Origin: Pseudofabraea citricarpa
Lineage: Eukaryota > Ascomycota > Leotiomycetes > Helotiales > Dermateaceae
Reading direction: 5' to 3'
Assembly: GCA_029641185.1 (NCBI GenBank)
Contig: JAPWGK010000001.1
Coordinates: 1,500,501-1,564,500, forward strand
DNA length: 64,000 bases
Under the pieces are notes generated by a model. It had not been told where the DNA came from and searched no databases. It worked only from the letters and a program-made list of their open reading frames with translations. Shown here piece by piece: positions 1 to 8,944 of this stretch. The position numbers were made by a program, and so were the translations under genes. The first letter of the stretch is position 1. Every line of letters starts with the position of its first letter.

Positions 1-744
1 TCCAGGTGCTTCTTTTCTCCGCCACGTTTCCTGATACTGTCATGAGATATGCAGAGCAGTTCAGTCCAAACGCAAATCAAATCAAGTTGCGTCAAGATGA
101 GCTTACAGTCTCCGGTATTAAGCAAATGTTCATGGACTGTCCGTCTGATGAGAGCAGAGTCGTGATTCTTAGCCAGCTTTATGGCCTAATGACGATTGGA
201 TCTTCTATCATATTTGTCAAGGTGAGATTTCACTTTAGCTTCATGTGCGCTTCATCTCTAATATTTACATCAGAAACGAGAAACTGCTTCGACTATTGCT
301 GCGCGCTTGACAACAGATGGACACAAGGTTGTCGCAATTCACGGTGCATTTGAGGGTGCCGAGAGAGACACAATCCTCGAAGATTTCAGAGCTGGTCGTG
401 CTAAGGTGCTCATCACCACCAACGTCCTAGCTAGAGGTATCGATGTGCAATCAGTCTCGATGGTTATTAATTATGATATTCCGATGAAGGGTAGAAGTGA
501 GTCGGAAGCCGATGCTGAGACATACCTACACAGAATCGGTCGTACTGGAAGATTTGGACGCGTTGGAGTTTCTATCAGTTTCGTTCACGATAGACGCACT
601 TTCAGTGCACTTGCAGAGATCGCCAATCTATACAGTATCGATCTAGTCAAGCTGAATCAAGATGACTGGGACGAGACAGAAGAGGTTGTCAAACGCATCA
701 TCAAGTCGAGCAGAGCTGGCACGAATTTCAAGGGCAACAACTGA
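1..744 (+). CDS. DBP5: ATP-dependent RNA helicase DBP5, 3' part (5' end outside window)
   Basis: This is the C-terminal RecA-like domain of a DEAD-box helicase. The open frame enters at base 3 and the exons are 3-221 and 274-744, with an intron at 222-273 (GTGAG...CAG) that keeps phase. About 229 residues are visible. Motif III (FSAT) lies at the left edge, motif IV is SIIFVK, motif V is [11 protein letters not shown] and motif VI is [10 protein letters not shown]. The acidic DWDETEEV tail close to the stop is typical of DBP5 (DDX19), the nuclear-pore mRNA export helicase that strips export factors from mRNA on the cytoplasmic side. Family assignment is from motif spacing and the linker sequence. 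Other DEAD-box subfamilies are less likely. The ATP-binding domain is not in the window. Confidence 0.9.
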
Positions 745-1905
745 TTAACGATAATTTCCACAAACACATTTTCATTTGGGAGGTTTCTTGAGTAGCAGGG
801 GGGGCGGATTCGCACTGCTATCATATACGGATCTTAGAGACACAAAAGTGCTTGACTTTTGTGCTTGAACGAAGCTACTGCGGGGATATTTGCTTGAGCT
901 TTATGGATGCTAGATGGAATGGAGGAACAAGCTCAGATCAGCTCAGATAGGGAGGCCCAGATAGGAAGTCCAGGCCAATTTGGCAAGATTTGTGAGGCAG
1001 AGAGCTATGATGCAGATAGCAAAATACCAATAATGTCAGCCATAACGAGAACTTGATGACTGCAAGTGCTTTATCCGGATCTTCAATTTTAAGCTTCTTA
1101 GCCGCAGAAAGACTATAGAAGCGCTGCCTTTCATGCATCTACACTATTTCCACCCATCCGGACCTATTCGAGGGCCTATCCCAGGCTGAGTTCCTGCAAA
1201 TAATCTGGATGGTCTCGCCGCCTGCACATGGCGAGGTCACGTGGACATGCTCCTGTCGGCGGCTAGAGGGCGCGTACCTGGATAATTGGACGACATGACT
1301 CCCAGAAACTACCAAAACAGCAGCCGAGACTGCAGACAGCGCGTAGCCACATGCGACGGCCAGAAATCTATCTCTAAGCCCATGCAACTGGAGACTAATG
1401 ACGCGATGGCGTTCGTGAGTGCAGTCGGGAGCCATTGGGTGCTCGAAATAGCAACCGCTGGCTATGACTGCGGCGCCTGGCTATGAGGTTCATGTATCAT
1501 CTTTTTCCCCTTCTCCTGTTGTTTCTGTGTTTCTGTTTCTCATTCATATCCGCAGTAGCATTGTATTATCACGACATCTTGTTTTTCTTTGCATTTTTTC
1601 CTTCTCGTGGTCATTGTTATGGGAACCGTTTAAAGGAAGAGAAAAGTTTCTTCGCATTTGTTTTGGCTTGTAATGATGTTGAGACGCTGGCCGCCTCCTC
1701 TACCGTAATCTCTGCTTCTTCGAGGTCAGTTTCATTCTTTTGTGTCATGTTGGTCCTTCATTTTACTTGGATGTTTGGCCGTTGTCTGGCCTTTGTTAAG
1801 CGTTGGAAGGAGGCATTGCTATTGAGGCATTGCCACATTGCAGAGCGGGAGCTGAAAGATGTTGTCACGGCATGGTCACTGACTTCAAGCATAGCTTTGT
1901 CTATA
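745..1905. other. Intergenic, no gene recognised
   Basis: About 1.2 kb between the DBP5 stop and the CFEM gene. It has a pyrimidine-rich stretch at roughly 1495-1620, consistent with a fungal promoter or 5' leader. Small open frames here show no domain or splice logic. Nothing else is seen. Confidence 0.5.
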
Positions 1906-4306
1906 ATGGCATCATTCTCAATATGCCTTCTCCTTATCGTCTACACATTTTCGACACCGGCTATGGCGACCATTTCTTTATCATCTGAGTTCTCGAAGTT
2001 CCTTCCTGCCTGCGCCGAGACCTGCTTCATATCATTTATAGATGGCAATTTTCCAACAAGTTTATGCTCAACCACACCCACCTTAGACTGTCTTTGCTCT
2101 AATAATAGTACATCCGGGTACACGATTGGAGAGGGAGCAGTGCAATGTATACTATCTCAAGATCAACTGGGTTCATGCAAAGGATCCGACGCCGACTGTC
2201 AGTTTAGTGTAGCGAGTATATGTACAATGCTAATGGCTTTTCTTAGTAGGTGCTGTTGTGACTGCATTCTCCATGTGCAACGGTCAAGAGAATGCTTTAC
2301 CAAATACGCATGCAACACTCACTGCAACTGTATTCATACCGACAGCTTCTCCGAGTCTCGTATTGATTTCGCCAGGAAGTTCAACGACTATAAATACATC
2401 AAGCAGTTCAAGGGCCGGTAGCACTGCAACTCCAACGCCTACAAACTCAAGTTCTACTACATCATCGACTTCAATATCCTCAACTACTTCCTCTTCTTTA
2501 TCGTCTTTATCAACTACAAGCCTTTTGACTTCGACAGCTTCCCCTGCTGAAGCCACACAAGTCAATGGCACCTCTCCTACTGTGAATCAAACATCTCCTG
2601 TGTTATCAGGGCCAGAGATCGCTGGAATTGCAGTCGGTGCTGCAGGTGGGGCTGCTCTTCTTGCTAGTGGTCTTCTTCTATTACTTTGCGTACGAAGAAG
2701 GAGAAGGGCAACACGAGATAGTGATATGCTGCCATTTCAAACAGATCCCGCTAGTAGCTTGAAATATGACCGCGGATTCTTTGGTCCAACCGAAAAGAAC
2801 AGTGGACCTGGAGCAACTGCCACTGGTGTCGCAGCAAAGGTGGCTCCCCCAGTTCCAGCAAGGATTGATACCGGAAGCCCTAATATGTTCTCACGGAGAA
2901 GCTTGAGACCTGACACCATTGGTCTGGCAATATCACCCGAATCTGATACTCAAAAAGTCATGAAGAAGCAACGGCCTTCTTCCAAACTCCTTCCTGAAAA
3001 GCCAATTTTGACGCTACAAATGCCTCCACAAAATGCAAAGGCTCGGTATTCTCGACGAAAATCAGTGTTCAATCGAGGCTCGATGACGAGAGAGAGTACA
3101 GGAACACAGTTTGAGGAGGATATCGATAGTGCTTTCGAGGTAGACGATGACTATCGCCGCGGCTCAACCGACAAGATCTTGGACAATGCAACTGGTATCT
3201 GGAAGCCTCAACAATCGAATTCTAATCCACCAATTCCGGATTTTCCTATGCCAGCCGAAACACGAGCATTTCATGGCCAACCACCAAATACCAAAAGTAT
3301 CATACCTGACTACTATATCAGGCCGCTAGAGATTGGCCGTGGACGTACCCTCGGCAGCTTCTCGCAGCCAAGGAAACCAGAAAGCAACCCGCAACCGCAA
3401 TTGCAACTTAAGATCCCTCCGGAAACTGGTCGACCAGTAACGAGTTCTTCGAGCGTTTACTCCATCCCCTCTGTAGCAGCCCCTAGCGACATTGGACGTA
3501 GCCTCACTGGTGGACCTCGTCTTCCAAAATCTTATAACCAGGGAGGCCCTTATGACTTTGATGAACCCGAGACACCAACTCCGGCTGAAAGAAAGCCTAC
3601 AAGAGGAGAATTGTCTCCAGTGGTAGAATCACCAAAGTCACCCAAAACACCGCCTTCAGCCACTGGAAGGTCTCCGGTTAGCTATCCTAGGATTCCGAAG
3701 CTGCTCTCTCCAAGCACTATCCGAATGGTACCACCACCAGCGCAACCTGACTTCACGCAAGTCTTCTCATCTGGTACTATTCGACGGGCGCCGTCTAGGC
3801 AAGAGTCTGAAAATTGGAAGCCCTGGCGACAAGCCGAGGTAGCAGCTCAACAAGCACGAGCCGCACAACAGGTACAGCAGCAGCAGCAACAACAACAAGA
3901 ACTAGAACAGCAGCAGCAACTACAGCAACCTCCTCCACAACAGTACAAGTCCTACCGGCCACCTTCCGAGCACATTGTATCACAATACAACCCACCATCC
4001 CTACAGCCTAGTGCTCTATCCATGGATTTCCCAAACCGCGGGAGTTCGAGCACAATCTCTACATCCTCCTTACTTGCCAAGCGACGCGGAGAGAAACAGG
4101 CTGCTGCATTGGCGCTCAAGAGTGAAGACGAAGTGCGTGCTAAATGGAGAGTATTGAAGGAGAGAGATATCGAAGCTGCGAAGAGTCCTGATTGGAAACC
4201 GCAACTCGCTAAATTTGAGAGGACTGAGTTGCCAAATACGCCCGGTTGGGTACCGAGGCTGACACCAACCAGAAGAGGTGATGAGTTGTTTTTGAGTGTG
4301 CAGTAA
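1906..4306 (+). CDS. CFEM-domain single-pass membrane protein with long cytoplasmic tail
   Basis: Predicted 783-residue protein from exons 1906-2197 and 2247-4306. The start is the ATG that opens a signal peptide (MASFSICLLLIVYTF). Residues ~35-110 form a CFEM-like domain with the order CAETC, SLC, DCLC, VQC, GSC, SMC. The intron 2198-2246 (GTCAGT...TTCTTAG, branch CTAAT) was chosen because it leaves exactly eight cysteines with 16 residues between the last two, as the CFEM pattern requires, and keeps phase. A Ser/Thr-rich stalk follows, then one transmembrane helix at about residues 222-246 and a basic stop-transfer (RRRRR). The cytoplasmic tail is disordered, proline-rich and has a polyglutamine stretch near residues 636-665. 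CFEM proteins are fungal surface proteins tied to adhesion, heme/iron or host sensing. Topology resembles a receptor or wall sensor, but the function of this protein is unknown. Confidence 0.8.
3860..3945 (+). repeat. CAG/CAA repeat coding polyglutamine
   Basis: An imperfect run of CAG and CAA codons inside the tail of the CFEM membrane protein, interrupted by an E/L segment. Such tracts expand and contract readily and may vary between strains. Confidence 0.8.
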
Positions 4307-4818
4307 TCTGACACCCTTTTGTCTTCGTTTTCCTTTTTCTTCTTTTTGTGTTGCATATTTTTGCTTGGTGTTCGGCAGGGGCATTTTGTTAATTTTTTGG
4401 TCTTTTTGCCTTTTCTCTTTTCAGAGCGGGAGTTTGGGATGGCCTCAGAGTTCGTTCTTGAGAGCCTTGGATAAATCTGGAACCTTTTTCTTCTTCTCTT
4501 CTTTTTCTGACCAACCAGGTGGGATGGCATGGGATGTATTACATAGAAGATTCATATATACCACTGACTGATAGGACTGCACAGACTGCAAATTTTACTT
4601 TCTACATACTTACTGTAATACTATATAGCTTACCTTAGTTTATTATTTTCAGATCGCCAAAAATTTAAACACCGGACATTTTTCGTCTCATTTTACGTTT
4701 GCTGGTCTCTTTATATTCAAGGTGATTTGAAATAGCCCTTGAATTTTTGAACGTGCTAGTGATTTTCATCGTATCACTTACTGGGTTTCTTCTTTTGTTG
4801 AAGTAACTTGCTGAGACT
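4307..4818. other. 3' flank, low complexity
   Basis: T-rich 3' region after the CFEM gene (TTTTTCTT clusters at 4320-4510), then AT-rich spacer up to the inverted-repeat element. No gene seen. Confidence 0.5.
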
Positions 4819-4827
4819 TTAAATATA

Positions 4828-5427
4828 CGGCAAATATCTGAGATACCACCCCAAACGGGTTGAACTTACTAAAATACGACCTGCAGGGTAACATAAGGGT
4901 AGCATAACCCGTAGTATAACACTCAAGCCGTGGTATAGAGTAAATCATCCTCAATCAGGTAGGAGCTTATACAAAAAAAGATACCAATTTCCGGGAGGCC
5001 TACTCACACCTGTGTAATCGACGTATTATCCTATAATATTATCTTGAACGGTGTATTGCCTACTTATGTATTTCATAGAAAGTAAAGCTGTTTAGAGGTT
5101 TCCTATAATAAATATACTAACACGATCTCGAGGATATAATACCTCTATAACCTATATAGCCTATAGAGGCTACACTAACTTTAGTATTATTCTAGTAAGT
5201 AATTATATAAATAGTTGTATAGTTGTTATATAGTTATATAGTTGTTATAGTGGCTATTTGGTTGATCAGATATAAAAACAAGGTACCTGAGTATCTTGGT
5301 GTAAGTAGGTTACCGGCCAATTTAAGACAAACGAATGCCTCAATCGGGCATGAGTACGAAAGCTAAGGCTCCCAAAGACTATACCACCCAGATACCACCC
5401 TACAGGTAGTACTTCAGATATTTGCCG
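4828..5427. mobile_element. 600-base non-autonomous DNA element (MITE) with 9-base target duplication
   Basis: The element begins CGGCAAATATCTGA and ends with the exact reverse complement of those 14 bases. A weaker inverted match continues for about ten more bases (GATACCACC against AGTACTACC). It is flanked on both sides by the identical 9-mer TTAAATATA (4819-4827 and 5428-5436), which reads as a target-site duplication. The inside is AT-rich, repeats ATACCACC-like motifs near the ends, and has no coding frame. A 9-base duplication is typical of Mutator-like elements, so a MULE-derived MITE is the best guess. Superfamily is inferred from duplication length only. Confidence 0.8.
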
Positions 5428-5436
5428 TTAAATATA

Positions 5437-5747
5437 AGACAAGTAGGCTTCGGAGACAGCTATAGGGGAAGGGTGAGGTGCTTACATTGACCTCGTTTTA
5501 TTCAGATGTAGCAAAATGGGAAAGGTGACAGAACCTTCACGAGCTACGCTTGACAGGGCTGTTGATTCTTATTAGCCTGAATATATATGTACGTGATCTG
5601 GAATGACGTAACCTGATAAGCATTCGAGTAGAAGTGCCACAATACTCATCGGTCTCTCCTATTGTTATATTTTTGTTTTGATTTTTTTTTCCCACGAGGT
5701 ATTTGGAATTTAAAGGGTCTCTGAACATATAGGAGAAAGCGGCAAAT
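5437..5747. other. Upstream region of the peptidase gene
   Basis: Spacer between the inverted-repeat element and the pyroglutamyl-peptidase start. It includes a T-rich block at 5665-5690. Nothing else is recognisable. Confidence 0.4.
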
Positions 5748-6745
5748 ATGGATGCTGTGATAGCCTGTTTGGGTCTTGGTGGTACATTCGGCGAAACGAT
5801 ACGCGAGGAACATACGCCGCGACAAGATGCAGATGAAAAGACCAAAACGTTTACTGTGCTCGTTACAGGGATGGGTGTAGGGAATACCTTTCCTTTCCCC
5901 CCCTCATCCCGTGGAGTTTTTCTTGGCTTTAAGCTTCTAGATTTACTACTGTTGATCTAACCTCTTATCAGGCGTTTCCCAAAAACCCAGGACATGACGA
6001 GGATGGCCATTACACTGAAGACGACAACACCTCTCACCTCGTCACTACATTGCTTCCTGCCCATCTAAACCCTTATTCGAAGTACAACCCGACCAAATTA
6101 AAAATCCAGATCTTGAACCCGACATCAGCACCGGGTTGTGCAGTGAAGACCGAATATGGATATGCCCGAGCTTACCTCAAAGATCTCTGGCACGAGCATG
6201 GGAACTCGGTCGATCTGATTCTGCATCTCGGCATGGCTGACGGCTGGGAATGGTACTCGATCGAGAAGAGCGGCTGGAAAGAAGGGACGGTGAAGCCAGT
6301 GGATCAGGGACCGCCCGTCGAGTACTACGCACTTGTTGATGACATCGGGCAGACCGTCAAGGATCTCCCTGGTCCATGTCCCTGGACTGATAGCGTGCCG
6401 GAGCAGCTATGGACAGGCCCGGGAATCGATGTCGATGTGCTGGCTGGGAAAGTGAAGCGCGCGTTGAACAAGACTGCTGCGGGAAGGAATCAGCCGGAGA
6501 TTCAGATCATACCACATCCTGACGCCGGAAATTATCTTTGTGGCTTTGTCACGTACGAGAGTCTGGCCCAGGCGTTCGTTGGTAGGTATCGCGCCAAAGC
6601 GCTTTTCTGCCATGTTCCTGGCTGGAGGGACGAGAAGAGGTTGAGGATTGGCAGGGATTTTGTGTGCACTTTGATCGGCCAGGTTGCTGCGGAGCAGAAA
6701 CCTTACTCTAATTCAGCTTGGTCTTATAATCCTGGATGTAGCTAG
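5748..6745 (+). CDS. Pyroglutamyl peptidase type I-like protein (C15 family)
   Basis: Predicted 300 residues from exons 5748-5876 and 5972-6745. The intron 5877-5971 (GTAGGG...TTATCAG) keeps phase 0 and joins VLVTGMG to AFPKNPG, matching the N-terminal 'TGFGPF' region of the family. The family removes N-terminal pyroglutamate from peptides in the cytosol, using a Glu-Cys-His catalytic set. The nucleophile cysteine is in YLCGFVTYES (NYLCG), and the histidine is in LFCHVPG. HLGMADGWEWYSIE fits the region near the catalytic acid, though I cannot assign that residue securely. The N-terminus (first ~35 residues) is poorly conserved and the start could lie elsewhere. The protein is longer than bacterial members (about 215 residues), as usual for fungal ones. 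Confidence 0.8.
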
Positions 6746-6854
6746 ATATATTGGCCGGTTTTAAAGCTGTTTTCTTAGAATCTTGAAGTGTTTGTCCTCT
6801 AAAAACATTGAACTGTTATTTTGCTACTCGGTTGGGTAGTATTATTTTAGTAGT

Positions 6855-6876
6855 ATATATATATATATATATATAA
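6855..6876. repeat. (TA)n microsatellite
   Basis: A pure TA dinucleotide run of about 11 units within an AT-rich spacer. Confidence 0.85.
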
Positions 6877-6902
6877 TATTATTAAGAAGAACAAGGGGCT
6901 TG

Positions 6903-7060
6903 AAGAGCCTCTAACTACTGAAAAGCCTTTAGCTACTTAATAGAATATAAGGCGTAGAATATAATAAGTCAAAAGTATACAAGTACTTAAAAGTATACAG
7001 TTGCCGAAAAGCGTGCAGATACTAAAAAGCATATGATTAATACAAAATCAAAAGCTACCT
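6903..7060. repeat. Degenerate 18-base minisatellite
   Basis: Units starting AAAAG recur every 18 bases at 6971, 6989, 7007 and 7025, with two more related units at 6903 and 6921 and a decayed one at 7043. A typical unit reads AAAAGTATACAAGTACTT. Units differ mainly by transitions. Confidence 0.6.
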
Positions 7061-7406
7061 AATAGCTTTTAATTTCCCCTCCGTGATCACCTAAGGTATA
7101 GAGAATTACTTCTATGCCAAACTGATTTTTATTAGTTCTTAAGAATATGAGTATAGACCTAGCAAAGCTGACTTTGTACAGATCCCTTTCCTTCAAAACA
7201 TGATGAGTATAAAGGCAAGGAATCCAATTCAGATAGCAGGCTTCAAGCATGTATGCCCTTGTTTTTCGCCAGCCTGGATGTGCAGGATCGTGACTTCCCA
7301 CATTATGCGAACCGATTTCCAAAGAACTCCATCTGAAAACAAACCACCCTACGATTTCCAGCACATTAACCACTCGATCAGTTATTAACTACCAGAAGTC
7401 TAAACT

Positions 7407-8440
7407 ATGGAATCTAACAATCCTCCTTCTCCCAAGGCCACAACTTCCCCCAACCCGGACCAGCCCGACAACTCAGCTACGTCGCCTTTATCTCCCATAT
7501 TCCCACCTACACCTGACTTTAATCCACCTTACAATGATTCAAATGAGTCATATTCACCTCAAGCTGATAGAGCCGATGACAAATTAGTGAGGGGTCATGG
7601 ACACGAGAAGCGCAAAAGAAGCGACTCATACTATACACCCTCACTAAAGGAATCTCGCCAACGATCATATACTAGGTCATTGACTCGAGAACATAGTGAA
7701 CCAGATGAATACAGGCGCGTATCTAAGTCTAGAAGTGTACGTCAATTCCCTGTATCATACACATCATACACTTGGGTTAATACTGTAACAGAGCCATCCT
7801 GCCTCCATTGCAAGCTCTAATCGAATGGCACCAATTCAGCACGAAGCCATTGAATTCCAAGGAAACAACAGGACCATAGTCGATCAACTCGCAGATATAT
7901 GGATTCATCTTCAAGATCTCCCTCTTTCATGGACCCAACTAGAGCCTTTGGGTGATTTGATCAAAGATGCAGCAACCCAGGAACGGAGAGAATTCTTGGC
8001 CGAGATCAAAACAGTCGCGGATCAACAAATCGCTCGGAATCATGATACTGGACACTCAGACGCTGGATATGATGATTCCCAACGCGACGTTAGCTTTGTG
8101 GGGAGTGGCAATTCTAATCTCGAGGCGGGCGAGAGCAGCAGTTTGTTGGAGGAGAATAGCCAAGATCCATCGATACCTAGCTTGAAACGCGAAGGTAGGA
8201 AGTTAGATATTCCCGCTAGTCGTAAAATCGCAGATCAATCGCTTCGTTCTAACCATCCTGTATCTTTAGGCACATCGGAAGAAAGTGTCAACCCTGAAGA
8301 CCTCACTCCATATAGCAACCGCGATGTTTATTCTCCTCAAGAAATTCCAGACATCAAAATGGGAATTAAAGCAGTAAGTAAATGAGGTATATATCAAGTT
8401 GTACTGTGTGATTGCTGAATAATTGCAGAATTCTTGCTAG
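7407..8440 (+). CDS. Orphan disordered protein, three exons
   Basis: I do not recognise this protein. Three exons (7407-7736, 7792-8373, 8429-8440) give 307 residues. Both introns have strong signals: 7737-7791 (GTACGT...AACAG) and 8374-8428 (GTAAGT...TTGCAG, branch-like GCTGAAT). Both are 55 bases and both keep phase 0. The last exon adds only three residues (NSC) and a stop. Without splicing the first frame would stop at 7820 and the second would need a new start. The N-terminal half is proline/serine-rich with basic RS-like stretches (EKRKRSDSYY, SKSRSVR). The middle (about residues 125-180) is predicted helical (QLADIWIHLQ, ERREFLAEIK). No signal peptide or membrane helix. A nuclear or RNA-related role is only a guess from the basic composition. 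Confidence 0.6.
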
Positions 8441-8872
8441 AGCAATAAAAATCACGAAGGAGTAGACGGCGTGAAGAAAAAGTAGATGAAAGTTGGGTTT
8501 CTAGTATGGATTTGGAAACCAAGGGTGCGTGGGGTAGTAAGAAATGCTGGTCTTGGATTCTGGATTAAGTCCAGAAAAATGAATAGGGCAACTCGAAAGA
8601 CGCAGCGATAATGCTTTGTCAGCTGTATATTTAGATATCAAAATAAACCTTCGTGGTAGCTGCCTTCTATTGAATTCGCAGAAAAGCGAATGATATTTAA
8701 CTTGAGAGGTTATATGGGCACAGAATGAGAAAGAACCATGATACGTTCATTGACTACAGAGAAGATTGCAAAGTAGAAAGAAAGAGAAGGGAAAAAGACA
8801 AAAGCGAGGGTTCGGGAGGCTCCTTGCCAACCAGCGTTAACTGATTGGACAGTAGTCTCCTTACCCCTCGAG
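8441..8872. other. Intergenic, no gene seen
   Basis: Spacer between the orphan gene and the tRNA-Arg locus. It is purine-rich at 8745-8815. Nothing else is seen. Confidence 0.4.
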
Positions 8873-8944
8873 TGGCTTTCGCAAGAGTCGAACTTGCAAT
8901 CTTCCGATTAGACATCAGACATACTACCGTTGTACTAGAAAGCC
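8873..8944 (-). tRNA. tRNA-Arg (TCT)-like gene, atypical anticodon loop
   Basis: A 72-base cloverleaf on the minus strand. The acceptor stem GGCTTTC pairs fully with GAAAGCC and is followed by A73. The D arm has loop AACGGTA. The anticodon stem is TCTGA/TCGGA with one T-G pair. The T arm is GCAAG-TTCGACT-CTTGC. The anticodon loop TGTCTAA gives anticodon TCT (arginine, AGA codon). Position 33, almost always U, is G here. A T-run is only found about 60 bases downstream. It may be a functional variant or a decaying copy. Confidence 0.65.

Larger units (their letters stand above)
6746..7406. other. AT-rich spacer with microsatellite and minisatellite
   Basis: Holds a (TA)n tract and an 18-base degenerate repeat, both listed separately. 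No gene is seen. Confidence 0.5.

Noticed and set aside
1139..1435. Minus-strand frame of 98 codons upstream of the CFEM gene
   Set aside because: No domain, no splice partner, and overlaps a plus-strand frame of similar length. Looks like chance.
3952..4530. 192-codon minus-strand frame
   Set aside because: Mirror of the CFEM gene tail and its T-rich 3' flank (Lys/Arg runs from complement of CTT).
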